From assembly GCA_028277485.1 (NCBI GenBank), contig JANQGE010000010.1, positions 5,723 to 69,722 of the forward strand: a stretch of DNA of 64,000 nucleotides. The letters are read 5' to 3'. A model generated the notes under the pieces. The model did no database searches. It was given only the letters and a program-made list of their open reading frames with translations, and was not told where the DNA came from. The stretch is from Chlorobium sp. (GTDB lineage: Bacteria; Bacteroidota; Chlorobiia; Chlorobiales; Chlorobiaceae). Positions 49,474-57,685 of the stretch are shown here, one piece after another (the stretch's first letter is position 1; each line of letters opens with the position of its first letter). A program made the position numbers and the translations under genes.

Positions 49474-50202
49474 TTACACCGTACCGGAGAGATCCTTCGA
49501 AAAGACGAATACTGCTCCGGAATCAGCTTCTTTTTTGTAACGGCTTTTTTTGAAATCAGCGTATATCCCGGCCGGGTGAAACCCTGCTTTTTGATGGAGC
49601 CTGAGGTATTCGCCGCTTCGCAGAGGATACAGGGGCACCTGCTCGTCAAAGATAGACGCATCACCTGATTTCATGCAGGACCGGAACGAAACATGCTGCT
49701 CGGATATATCTTCATACTCGCGGTGAAAGGTGATCTTTCCTTCAGCCAGAGATTTGACCGGAAACGTGTACCGTTGTCTGGTCAGTATGTAGTCCCAGTT
49801 CACTGCCTGAAAAATCCAATGTCCATGTGGATACAGCAGCTTCCTGATTTTAGGCAAGAGGCTATGGAGTTCATCGAGGGAAACATGAGCAAGAACGTTG
49901 CCGATTGAGTAAATCGTGTGGAATCTTTCGTTAAGGGTGTCGATACCGCTCATATTCATGCAAAAAAAACGGGCTTCCGGGTACTTTTTTCGAGCAGCCC
50001 CGATCATCTCCTTGTCAAGATCGATGCCAAAAGCGTAGTATCCGTCCGCTTGAAATTTTCCGCAATAATGCCCCGGGCCACAGCCCAGGTCAAGGATTTT
50101 TCCGTCGCTTCCCCGAAGATGTGCTTTAAGAAAACCATACACCTCTTCTCTCAGAGGAAACGTTTCTTCATAGTATTCTGAGAATTCGGAGTACAGTGAC
50201 AT
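49474..50202 (-). CDS. Class I SAM-dependent methyltransferase
   Basis: A 242-residue Rossmann methyltransferase. Motif I is ILDLGCGPGHYCGKF, motif II FGIDLDKEMIGAAR, and post-I FHTIYSIGNVLAHV. An N-terminal YSEFSEYYEETFPLREE is common in small-molecule methyltransferases. The C-terminal half is beta-rich (ISEQHVSFRSC). Substrate unknown. ATG 50202 (MSLYSEF) is preferred over 50229, but neither has a clear SD. Upstream lies the DUF1858/hemerythrin pair, on the same strand. Confidence 0.75.
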   Translation of the reverse strand: MSLYSEFSEYYEETFPLREEVYGFLKAHLRGSDGKILDLGCGPGHYCGKFQADGYYAFGIDLDKEMIGAARKKYPEARFFCMNMSGIDTLNERFHTIYSIGNVLAHVSLDELHSLLPKIRKLLYPHGHWIFQAVNWDYILTRQRYTFPVKSLAEGKITFHREYEDISEQHVSFRSCMKSGDASIFDEQVPLYPLRSGEYLRLHQKAGFHPAGIYADFKKSRYKKEADSGAVFVFSKDLSGTV

Positions 50203-50260
50203 ACAGGTTTTTTTCGGATTTACCGGCACAGCGAAACGGTGGGGGAGCCGATACGCGCAT

Positions 50261-50779
50261 TCAGGGTTTATAAAAATAGATATGGAACAGCTCTTCGCCT
50301 TGTTTGTCGATCCAGTGTGGAATATGCAGGCTGCTGGCCTTGTCGATTAATGGTGCGGGCAGGAACGGTGCAATGAGCTTATATATCACTCCCGTTTCCA
50401 TAGCGTTCAGGTCAGCCATGACCTGGTTGACGGGATGTTCACCCTCTGCAAGCATTTCCCGGACATCGAACTCCGTTGTAATCGGGTTTTCCTTGAACCA
50501 TTCGGGTTTCACAGTGTTGTACTTTGTTTCTCCGGTTCCTGTATATAAATCCTGACCAACAACACCCCGTAGCTTGTTGACCAAATCTTCGACTTTGACA
50601 TTGCCGATCGCGGCAGCCTGCTGCAGGGTGGCAATTTTTGCAACGGTTTTGCGCAGGACAGGGTTCTTTAGTTTTTTAAACTCCGGTACGTAGTCTATGA
50701 GAACGTCTTCCAGATGTGGATAGGCCTCGAGTAATTGATGCACCTTTGTTTTTGGTGTTATTATCAGATCGCTGTTCAT
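50261..50779 (-). CDS. DUF1858-domain protein (172 aa)
   Basis: The N-terminal ~60 residues match DUF1858: IITPKTKVHQLLEAYPHLED, VLIDYVPEFKKLKNPVLRKT, then a helix pair. The C-terminal ~70 residues (FDVREMLAEGEHPVNQVMAD, then a hydrophobic ETGVIYKLIAPFLPAPLIDK) resemble DUF2249-like partners. DUF1858 proteins often act with hemerythrin-PAS proteins in nitric-oxide or redox responses, and here the gene follows such a protein by 11 bp, likely in one operon. Confidence 0.7.
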   Translation of the reverse strand: MNSDLIITPKTKVHQLLEAYPHLEDVLIDYVPEFKKLKNPVLRKTVAKIATLQQAAAIGNVKVEDLVNKLRGVVGQDLYTGTGETKYNTVKPEWFKENPITTEFDVREMLAEGEHPVNQVMADLNAMETGVIYKLIAPFLPAPLIDKASSLHIPHWIDKQGEELFHIYFYKP

Positions 50780-50790
50780 GTCGTTTGCTG

Positions 50791-52020
50791 CTATGTGTAT
50801 GACAAGATTCGTTGCTCGCCCTCGAGTTTACGGTAACGGTTGACATCATGAGAAACCTCGAGCGTACCGAGGTATTCCCCTTTTTCGTTTCGTAAGGCGA
50901 AGTACTCGATGTGAATGAGTTTGTCTCCCATGTTGATCCAGAACGGAGCCCGGCTGTGTGTGCCGTTTTTGAAATCATGGACGATTTTATCTACGATATG
51001 GGAACTTGCAGGCGGATGGCAGTGCCTGACGTCCCGATTTACAATTGCACGGTTTCGTTGAAAAATCCGGTCAGGATTTTGTGAGAAGTATTTGACCTTG
51101 TCGTTTTTGTCAACAAAGGTCATATCTACCGGGAGAGTATTCAGGATGCACATGAGCTCTTCGGCAGTGAAGCTGCCTGTTGGTAACTGGATATTTTCAC
51201 CGGATCGTTGTGCTTCGTTTATTGTTTCGTCGCTGGCCCAGTCAGGTTTCCACTCTTTTGGAGGATCGTAGAGACAGTAGCCTATTTCGAGGGACTGCTT
51301 GCTGATCTCGTACCACTCTTTTTCGGCAAGAGTGTCCAGGGACATCGGAAAAAGTATCTCTTCTTCCTTGACGGTCATATCATCTATGCCTTTCAAGGCA
51401 GGTAAAAGAACAATGGTTGATGCAGCGGCCAGCTCCTCCTTTGAAATGTTGTTAGTTTGCAGGATCTCGATGCTTCCTTTTATGAGCTCGCGTATTTCAT
51501 CATGTTTTCCCCACATGACTTTTGGCGGGCCGGTGATCCCTTTTTGTTCGAGAAAAGGAAACAGCAGATACTCTTTACGCTGATAATGTTTGTCCACATC
51601 GAAAAGATTGTGGTACAGTCCCCTGAGTTTCAGGATTTGACCAGGTAATTCCGCCTCGTCCGACTTTTCAATATCCGATAACAAGCCGTAAGCCAGCGCA
51701 GTTGTTTTTTTAAGCTCGATGTTCTCTTTTACCATGACATCAACAGGGTGACCCTCGGGAACATTCTTTGTGCCGGACAGGTCGATGTTTCCCTGCAGTA
51801 CTGCCGAATGGGCATCACACAGTTCCAGGATTTCCGATTCAGGAAGCCCTTCGGTGATCAGTTCCTGTTCAACTTCCACAACTTCACCGTACGGTATCTG
51901 GCTCAAGCTTTGCATTAGTTCCTGTCGGACTTCTTCTTCAGGTTCTCCATGGTGGAGCTTCAGTATCAGTTCCTTCAACTTTGCCTTTCTTGCCTGGGAG
52001 TTGTTGAGTAATTCGCTCAT
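50791..52020 (-). CDS. DUF438-hemerythrin-PAS protein
   Basis: A 409-residue three-part protein. The N-terminus (KLKELILKLHHGEPEEEVRQ...) is DUF438-like. The middle is a hemerythrin-like four-helix bundle with iron ligands in GLYHNLFDVDKHYQRKEYLL, WGKHDEIRELI and VKEEEILFPMS. The C-terminus is a PAS-like domain (VDMTFVDKNDKVKYFSQNPD, NMGDKLIHIEYFALRNEKGE). The architecture resembles RIC/NO-stress proteins and would bind iron and sense ligands in the cytoplasm. ATG 52020. Regulation is not visible. Confidence 0.8.
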   Translation of the reverse strand: MSELLNNSQARKAKLKELILKLHHGEPEEEVRQELMQSLSQIPYGEVVEVEQELITEGLPESEILELCDAHSAVLQGNIDLSGTKNVPEGHPVDVMVKENIELKKTTALAYGLLSDIEKSDEAELPGQILKLRGLYHNLFDVDKHYQRKEYLLFPFLEQKGITGPPKVMWGKHDEIRELIKGSIEILQTNNISKEELAAASTIVLLPALKGIDDMTVKEEEILFPMSLDTLAEKEWYEISKQSLEIGYCLYDPPKEWKPDWASDETINEAQRSGENIQLPTGSFTAEELMCILNTLPVDMTFVDKNDKVKYFSQNPDRIFQRNRAIVNRDVRHCHPPASSHIVDKIVHDFKNGTHSRAPFWINMGDKLIHIEYFALRNEKGEYLGTLEVSHDVNRYRKLEGEQRILSYT

Positions 52021-52320
52021 GAGCTAAATGTTTTACGACTGAATTGAATGATTATTCGAGCATAGAGATACCCTAAATATAACCTATTCCCGAACAGCAT
52101 ACCTCATTTTCCCCCGGTGTGTGAATGAAAACAACTTTGCGTTCACGACAATGTTTTCGAGATGCCTGGTAAAAGTTGCCAGCGTTCGTATAACCCGGTG
52201 GAAACCATTGTCCCGGCCATTATGTTGTAAGAGAAGGTGCCTCGTGTATTCATTTTTGTACGGTCAGGCACATACGAATGTTCCTCTGAAATTCGAAACA
52301 ACAAACGCCGGATATCATAA
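52021..52320. other. 300-bp stretch upstream of the hemerythrin and arsM genes
   Basis: Divergent promoter region without a gene. A GATTATTCGAGCAT motif near 52048 recurs loosely at 30014 and 39176. The right end is the ATAA target site of MITE copy 9. Confidence 0.35.
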
Positions 52321-52433
52321 GGGTACTTCAATTTATTGTCATGAGCGGTTCAAGTGCAAGGCGAACGGAGCGCAGAAACCCTTTCTTATCTGCTCAACGA
52401 AGTAATTGAAGCGCGGAATAAATAGAGGTGCAC
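52321..52433 (-). mobile_element. MITE-like element copy 9 (113 bp), TSD ATAA
   Basis: GGGTACTTCAATTTATTGT...GAATAAATAGAGGTGCAC, with ATAA on both sides (52317-52320, 52434-52437). It ends 47 bp before arsM. Confidence 0.85.
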
Positions 52434-52480
52434 ATAACGCGTAGTTTTATGATGAAGGCACAGATAACAAGAGCCGGAAT

Positions 52481-53284
52481 ATGGATAAAGAGAAAGCCAG
52501 GAAGATTGTGAAAGAAGCCTACGGAAAGCTTGCCCAGGGTCAGGACTGTTGTTGCGGAGACACTTCCTGCGGGACCGATACTGCTGAATTTGCCAAATCC
52601 ATCGGCTATACCGAAAAGGAACTGCAGGTCATCCCGGAAGAGGCTAATCTCGCCCTCAGTTGCGGAAACCCTACAGCTTTTGCAAATCTCGGAAACAACG
52701 AAGTGGTGCTTGACCTTGGCTCCGGTGCCGGATTTGATTGTTTTCTGGCGGCAGCCAAAGTCGGTCCGGAGGGAAAAGTCATCGGCGTGGACATGACCCC
52801 TGAAATGCTTCAGAAAGCACGGGTCAATGCTAAGAAAAACGGGATTGAAAATGTTGAGTTCAGGCTCGGAGAGATTGAAAATATCCCTGTTGCGGACAAT
52901 ACTGTCGATGTTGTCATCAGCAACTGTGTCATCAACCTTTCTGCTGACAAACCAAGGGTTTTTCAGGAAGTGTACAGGGTTTTGAAGCCCGGTGGAAAAA
53001 TTGCTGTTTCCGATATTGCTCTCCTCAAGGAGCTTCCCCGGAGAACCCAGGAAAGCATTGAGGCGTATGTGGGTTGTGTAAGCGGGGCGTTAACTGTTGA
53101 TACGTTGCAAAAAACGGTTGAAGCATCCGGTTTGCGTGATGTAAGCGTATCTGTCAAAGGGTCTTCCGCCTGTATTTGTTTCGATACAAAAGATCCCATA
53201 GGAAGGGCGATTCTGGACAGTCTGGGAGAGGATGAGTCTCTCGATGACTATGTCGTCAGTGTCTTTATAGAAGGATTCAAATAA
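52481..53284 (+). CDS. arsM: Arsenite S-adenosylmethionine methyltransferase
   Basis: A 267-residue ArsM. SAM motif VVLDLGSGAGFDCFLAAAKV, then VIGVDMTPEMLQKARVNAKK. The arsenic-binding cysteines are seen in LALSCGNP, VISNCVINL and EAYVGCVSGAL; the N-terminal CCCGDTSCG adds a further Cys cluster frequent in ArsM. It methylates As(III) to volatile species as detoxification. No arsR or pump gene is adjacent. The stop (53282-53284) abuts a MITE copy; the start is 47 bp after another. Confidence 0.92.
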   Translation: MDKEKARKIVKEAYGKLAQGQDCCCGDTSCGTDTAEFAKSIGYTEKELQVIPEEANLALSCGNPTAFANLGNNEVVLDLGSGAGFDCFLAAAKVGPEGKVIGVDMTPEMLQKARVNAKKNGIENVEFRLGEIENIPVADNTVDVVISNCVINLSADKPRVFQEVYRVLKPGGKIAVSDIALLKELPRRTQESIEAYVGCVSGALTVDTLQKTVEASGLRDVSVSVKGSSACICFDTKDPIGRAILDSLGEDESLDDYVVSVFIEGFK

Positions 53285-53285
53285 T

Positions 53286-53300
53286 GGGCATCTCTATTAA
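53286..53300 (+). repeat. MITE-like element copy 10 outer, left fragment
   Basis: GGGCATCTCTATTAA, the left terminus of an element interrupted by the copy at 53301-53442. Joined to 53447 it reads through as one element. It begins one base after the arsM stop. Confidence 0.75.
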
Positions 53301-53442
53301 GGGCACCTCTATTAATTTATTCTGCGTCACGATTACTTCGTTGGTCGGTGCTCGAAATCCTCATGTACTCTGTGTACACTCCGGTTTCTGTGCTCCGTCT
53401 GCCTCGTACTCATGACGCTCATGACAATTAATAGAGGTGCCT
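53301..53442 (+). mobile_element. MITE-like element copy 10 inner (142 bp, nested), TSD TTAA
   Basis: Inserted into another copy of the same family. TTAA flanks both sides (53297-53300, 53443-53446), and removing the element plus one TTAA restores CTCTATTAATTTGCTGCGC of the outer copy. Confidence 0.9.
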
Positions 53443-53446
53443 TTAA

Positions 53447-53539
53447 TTTGCTGCGCACCATGATTACTTCGTTGATCGGATAGGAGAGGGTTTCTGCGCT
53501 CCGTCCGCCTTGTACTCAAGACAATTAATAAAGGCGCCC
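53447..53539 (+). repeat. MITE-like element copy 10 outer, right fragment
   Basis: TTTGCTGCGCACCATGATT...AATTAATAAAGGCGCCC, the continuation of the outer copy. Ends 21 bp before the acetolactate-synthase-like gene. Confidence 0.75.
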
Positions 53540-53560
53540 TGCCCTAAATAAAGTGATGCC

Positions 53561-55204
53561 ATGAAAGCATCCGACCTCTTTCTTGAATGCCTCGAACAGG
53601 AGGGCGTTAAGGAGATATACGGTGTTCCGGGTGAAGAGAATGCCGATATGATGATCTCTTTGCTCGATTCTCCCATCGAGTTTGTGATTTGTCACCATGA
53701 ACAGGCTGCGGCCTTTATGGCTGATGTTGCCGGACGGTTGACGGGAAAGCCCGGCGTTTGTCTTTCGACGCTCGGGCCGGGTGCAACAAACATGGCGACC
53801 GGTGTTGCCAACGCAAACATGGACAACAGTCCTGTTGTAGCCGTTACTGCACAGGCAGGGACAAACAGGCTGCATAAGGAGTCGCACCAGAATATGGATG
53901 CGATAAATCTCTACAAGCCGATAACGAAATGGAGCCAATCGGTTTTTCAGGCGGATAATATTCCGGAGGTTGTCCATAAGGCTTTCAAACTGGCGGCAAC
54001 CGAAAAGCCAGGTGCATGTATGGTAGAGCTTCCCGAGGATGTTGCGCGGGAAGACACGCTGGTCAGGCCTTTCGATTCCGGTGGTAAAGCCCGCCGCCCC
54101 GCTCCTGACGAGAAAGCGGTCACGCGTGCCGTAGAGCTTCTCGGCAAAGCGGAAAAACCGATCATTCTTGCCGGTAACGGTTGTGTGCGCACGAGGGCGT
54201 CCAAACAGCTTAACCGGTTTGTCGATGTAACGGGAATCCATGCGGCAAATACGTTCATGGGCAAGGGGGCCATATCGGCAAGACACGACCGTTGCCTGTT
54301 TGCCGCCGGATTGGGGTTGAAAGATCATGTCTCGTATGCCTTTTCGAAAGCCGACCTTGTCATCTGTATTGGCTACGACATGGTTGAGTGGCATCCGCAT
54401 ATCTGGAATATCGGCTTGGACAAAAAAATTATCCATATCGATTTCGAACCGGCAGAAGTCGACCAGAATTACCGTGCCGATGTTGAAATAATCGGAGATC
54501 TGGCCGGCAGCTTGTGGGCTCTCTGCGAGAGCCTTGGGGAAAGCCACTCATGGGATGTAAAGGAATTCAAAAAAGAAAGAGAGCATATGCTCGATGAATT
54601 GCAGGAATGTAATGCAGATGAGAGTTTTCCTCTTAAGCCGCAGAGAATTCTCAGTGATCTGCGATCGGTAATGGGGGACGAAGATATTCTGGTAAGCGAC
54701 GTTGGGGCACATAAAATGTGGATTGCAAGGCATTACCCTGCATACTCTCCAGGTTCCTGCATTATTTCAAACGGATTTTGTTCCATGGGCATTGCTCTCC
54801 CCGGTGCATTGTCGGCAAAAAGACTTTATCCGGAAAGGAAAGTTGTCGGTCTGTGTGGTGACGGAGGGTTTTTAATGAACGTTCAGGAACTGGCAACAGC
54901 GGTTCAGTACAATATTCCGGCAACAATCCTTGTCTGGGAGGACGGTGGGTACGGCCTGATAAAGTGGAAACAGATGAACCGGTTCGGTAAATATTCTCAT
55001 ACTGATTTCACCAATCCTGACATCGTCAGGATGGCCGAATCCTTCGGCTGCAACGCTATCCGGGTCGAAGCTTCAAGAGATCTGGTCCCGGTGCTGCAGG
55101 CAGGTTTCTCGGAGAAAAAGCGCCCCACCGTCATTGTGGTTCCGGTCGATTACGAAGAGAACATGAAACTGACGGAGAAACTTGGCAGAATCATCAGCCA
55201 CTGA
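53561..55204 (+). CDS. Thiamine-diphosphate-dependent acetolactate-synthase-like enzyme
   Basis: A 547-residue ThDP enzyme with the catalytic Glu in VICHHEQAAAFMADVAGRL, middle domain, and ThDP motif LCGDGGFLMNVQELATA. The LFLECLEQEGVKEIYGVPGEE start is that of catabolic AlsS/benzaldehyde-lyase-like enzymes rather than IlvB, and there is no regulatory subunit gene nearby. It may make acetolactate for a fermentation or redox-balancing route, or act on another 2-oxo acid. ATG 53561 lies 21 bp after a MITE. Confidence 0.75.
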   Translation: MKASDLFLECLEQEGVKEIYGVPGEENADMMISLLDSPIEFVICHHEQAAAFMADVAGRLTGKPGVCLSTLGPGATNMATGVANANMDNSPVVAVTAQAGTNRLHKESHQNMDAINLYKPITKWSQSVFQADNIPEVVHKAFKLAATEKPGACMVELPEDVAREDTLVRPFDSGGKARRPAPDEKAVTRAVELLGKAEKPIILAGNGCVRTRASKQLNRFVDVTGIHAANTFMGKGAISARHDRCLFAAGLGLKDHVSYAFSKADLVICIGYDMVEWHPHIWNIGLDKKIIHIDFEPAEVDQNYRADVEIIGDLAGSLWALCESLGESHSWDVKEFKKEREHMLDELQECNADESFPLKPQRILSDLRSVMGDEDILVSDVGAHKMWIARHYPAYSPGSCIISNGFCSMGIALPGALSAKRLYPERKVVGLCGDGGFLMNVQELATAVQYNIPATILVWEDGGYGLIKWKQMNRFGKYSHTDFTNPDIVRMAESFGCNAIRVEASRDLVPVLQAGFSEKKRPTVIVVPVDYEENMKLTEKLGRIISH

Positions 55205-55254
55205 TCATCTGTCACACGTGGTTACTTGCTGGGGAGTGAATGATCAACATGAGC

Positions 55255-55569
55255 TTATTTGCCAAGCTTGGGGGCTTGGCGCGAAGTTAGCCATTTCCTG
55301 AATGATTGTTGACTTTCGCCCGATGGCTTGCCGGCAATCAATCCTTCAATACTGATATCTTCATCAAGATCTTCCCAATGGATCCCTTGGCCTCGCCCAA
55401 TCAACCTCCATGTGTCTCTTTCTTTTTGAGTGCCATGAACAAGTCTAGGATACCATTCAAGAGGAACGGAAATAGTTCTGCCGTCACTCAGTTCGACGCT
55501 AAGCGTGTCTTCTGTAACAGAAACATTGGTGACATCAGGAAGTTCAAGTTCAACCGTTGAAATAGTCAT
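55255..55569 (-). CDS. DUF2442-domain protein
   Basis: A 104-residue protein with the DUF2442 pattern: VSVTEDTLSVELSDGRTISV, PLEWYPRLVHGTQKERDTWR and IHWEDLDEDISIEGLIAGKP. It overlaps the DUF4160 gene by 20 bases downstream of it. DUF2442/DUF4160 pairs are widespread and often compared with toxin-antitoxin modules, but toxicity is not established from sequence. No SD is clear. Confidence 0.75.
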   Translation of the reverse strand: MTISTVELELPDVTNVSVTEDTLSVELSDGRTISVPLEWYPRLVHGTQKERDTWRLIGRGQGIHWEDLDEDISIEGLIAGKPSGESQQSFRKWLTSRQAPKLGK

Positions 55570-55786
55570 TCCATGCCTCCATTAATTCTTTGTTTCGTTG
55601 TTCGATAATCTTATGAATGCGAGAAATTTCCTGTCGACTGAAACCTCCACTTCTTTGAAGTCGAACAGGATCCAGCCAAAACTTTGCTGTGTTACCCTCA
55701 CGTTCCACGTGAACATGTTGAGGTTCATCACGATCACTTGCATAAAAGAACAGTCTGTATGGACCGATTCTCTCAATCGTTGGCAT
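55550..55786 (-). CDS. DUF4160-domain protein
   Basis: A 78-residue protein matching DUF4160: MPTIERIGPYRLFFYASDRD, then EPQHVHVEREGNTAKFWLDP and SRQEISRIHKIIEQRNKELM. It is the upstream member of the pair with DUF2442. The conserved HVHVER segment could coordinate a ligand. Possible small defence or toxin-like pair; unproven. Confidence 0.75.
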   Translation of the reverse strand: MPTIERIGPYRLFFYASDRDEPQHVHVEREGNTAKFWLDPVRLQRSGGFSRQEISRIHKIIEQRNKELMEAWNDYFNG

Positions 55787-55828
55787 TGTTGGAAGGTTTT
55801 ATTAAAGCAATATAACCATTAATGTACA

Positions 55829-57145
55829 CTACAAGTTTTCCCACCACGCAGGCAGTTCCGCAATGGAATCGAGGACGGCATCGGGTTTGATGTCTCCATC
55901 GAGGTCCTGAGGCCGGAACTTGCCGGTGCGGACAAGAACCCCTTGCATTCCAGCGCGTTGCGCTCCATGAACGTCGCCAACAATGTCGTCACCGATCATG
56001 AGCGTGTCGGCGGTTGGACATTCAAGGATGGCCAGTCCTGCTTCAAAGAACTCTGTTGCGGGCTTGCCGAGAACAACCGCCCGACAGTCTGCAGCATGTT
56101 CAAGCGCCTTGACGAACGGCGCGACATCCAGATGAAATCCGTCGGGACCGCGCCAGTAGCGTGTCATTCCAAGAGCAACCAGTACCGGTCTCGGTTCAGC
56201 CATGAGCAGCCGGAAGGCCCGGTTCAACAGCGGGAACGACCATGATTCCCCAAGGTCGCCGATGACTACCGATGAAGCCCCGGATTCAGTGTAAGGGTCA
56301 AGTTCTTCGAGGCAGTTGAACTCTGTTTTTGTTGCCTGAGGTACAAACAGGGCGGCCGGGCCGGGAGCATGTGCTTTAAGCCATTGTGAAGCTGCAACCG
56401 GGGGAGAAAAAATGACAGCCTCGTCTGTAATGATCCCAAAGCGTGCAAGCTTTTCTACAAGAGCGCTCCTGGGCCGGGAGCTGGTATTGGTGACGAAAAG
56501 GTAGGGGATTTTTTCCTCATCGAGCCACTGAACAGCTTCCGCAGCCCCGGTAATGGCCTTGTCTCCGACGTACAGCACCCCGTCGAGATCGATCAACAGG
56601 GCTTGTTTTTTTGTTTTTGCTTCTCCAAGCATCCGCTCATAAAAAAGGTGATCGGTGCTGCTGAACAACACGAAACGTATATGATTGACGGAGGATAAGC
56701 GCGGCAGTTCATCAAGCACTGTTTTCAGGGCAATCTTTGCAGCAGCTTCTACAGGGTAGCCGAATATGCCGGTCGAGATGGCCGGGAAAGCAACCGATCT
56801 TATCCCATGCTCTGCGGCGATCCTGAGAGCATTGCGGTAACAGTCTGCAAGAAGGGTGTCGGCAGGTTCATCCTTTCCATAGACAGGACCGAGGCAGTGA
56901 ATGACAGAGCGGTTGGGGAGATTATGTCCGCCTGTGATAACCGCCTCACCGGGATGTATCGGTGCAAGCGGCCTGCACTCTTTTTCCAGTCCGGGCCCTG
57001 CAGCACGATGAATCGCTCCGGCGACACCGCCGCCCGGCAGAAGCCTGGCGTTGGCTGCGTTGACAATTGCGTCCATGTCGGGCTGATCGACGATGTTGCC
57101 CTGGACGCACTCGATGGCAAGGCCCTTAATCTTCCGTATGGTCAT
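55829..57145 (-). CDS. Macro domain fused to HAD phosphatase
   Basis: A 438-residue fusion. Residues ~1-170 are a macro domain (IVNAANARLLPGGGVAGAIH, ISTGIFGYPVEAAAKIA), which binds or hydrolyses ADP-ribose derivatives. Residues ~180-438 are a HAD phosphatase of the LHPP/NagD type: DLDGVLYVGD (nucleophile), VTNTSSRPRSAL (cap region), GKPATEFFEAG and MIGDDIVGDVHGAQRAGM. This joins ADP-ribose recognition to phosphatase chemistry in one chain, pointing to nucleotide-sugar or ADP-ribose-phosphate repair. ATG 57145 starts the macro domain cleanly. Confidence 0.85.
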   Translation of the reverse strand: MTIRKIKGLAIECVQGNIVDQPDMDAIVNAANARLLPGGGVAGAIHRAAGPGLEKECRPLAPIHPGEAVITGGHNLPNRSVIHCLGPVYGKDEPADTLLADCYRNALRIAAEHGIRSVAFPAISTGIFGYPVEAAAKIALKTVLDELPRLSSVNHIRFVLFSSTDHLFYERMLGEAKTKKQALLIDLDGVLYVGDKAITGAAEAVQWLDEEKIPYLFVTNTSSRPRSALVEKLARFGIITDEAVIFSPPVAASQWLKAHAPGPAALFVPQATKTEFNCLEELDPYTESGASSVVIGDLGESWSFPLLNRAFRLLMAEPRPVLVALGMTRYWRGPDGFHLDVAPFVKALEHAADCRAVVLGKPATEFFEAGLAILECPTADTLMIGDDIVGDVHGAQRAGMQGVLVRTGKFRPQDLDGDIKPDAVLDSIAELPAWWENL

Positions 57146-57525
57146 CGGTAAGCATTTTCTCTTCTGGCCTGTGTCGGGACAGTTCGCGGAAGTTGTGATG
57201 GATGAACGTTGACGCCAGTTACAGATGTTTTATGGAAAGTTATTCAATAATGGGGGAAGATATGCATTTACGATCTTTTGCTTTCCTGGTTTTCAACTAT
57301 CTTTGTTGTGTTTTCAGCTATGCGGAAAGTGGCAACCAGCGCTTCGAGAACGAGACGGATGAGTATTGACATGAGCGAAGTAATCAGGACGTGCAACAAA
57401 TTGAGATGCCCATAAGTCTAAAAGAATGAATGAGTTATTGTTGCCGGAAAATTACATGAATTTTTCGCTCTGCGCAAATTGTGCCGTGATGTTTTTTCGG
57501 TTTGTTTTATTTCTGATATACTGAA
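57146..57525. other. 380-bp intergenic stretch with MITE fragment 11
   Basis: Promoter region of the macro-HAD gene on the left. A degraded MITE fragment lies at 57362-57411; otherwise AT-rich with no gene. Confidence 0.35.
57362..57411 (-). repeat. MITE-like element copy 11, truncated
   Basis: CATGAGCGAAGTAATCAGG...CAACAAATTGAGATGCCC, the right half of the inverted short form with several mutations. Confidence 0.55.
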
Positions 57526-57667
57526 GGGCAGCTCTATTAATTGTCATGAGCGTTTCAAGTGCAAGGCGAACGGAGCGCAGAAACCGGAGCGTACATAGAG
57601 TACATGAAGGTTTCGATCACCGCCCGGCAAAGTGATCCGGGTGTGGAACACATTGAAGGAAGTGCCC
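57526..57667 (-). mobile_element. MITE-like element copy 12 (142 bp, long form)
   Basis: GGGCAGCTCTATTAATTGT...GAAGGAAGTGCCC. TGAA precedes it (57522-57525) but TAAT follows, so the duplication has decayed. Ends 18 bp before the SDR gene. Confidence 0.7.
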
Positions 57668-57685
57668 TAATGGGAGTACCGCAAA

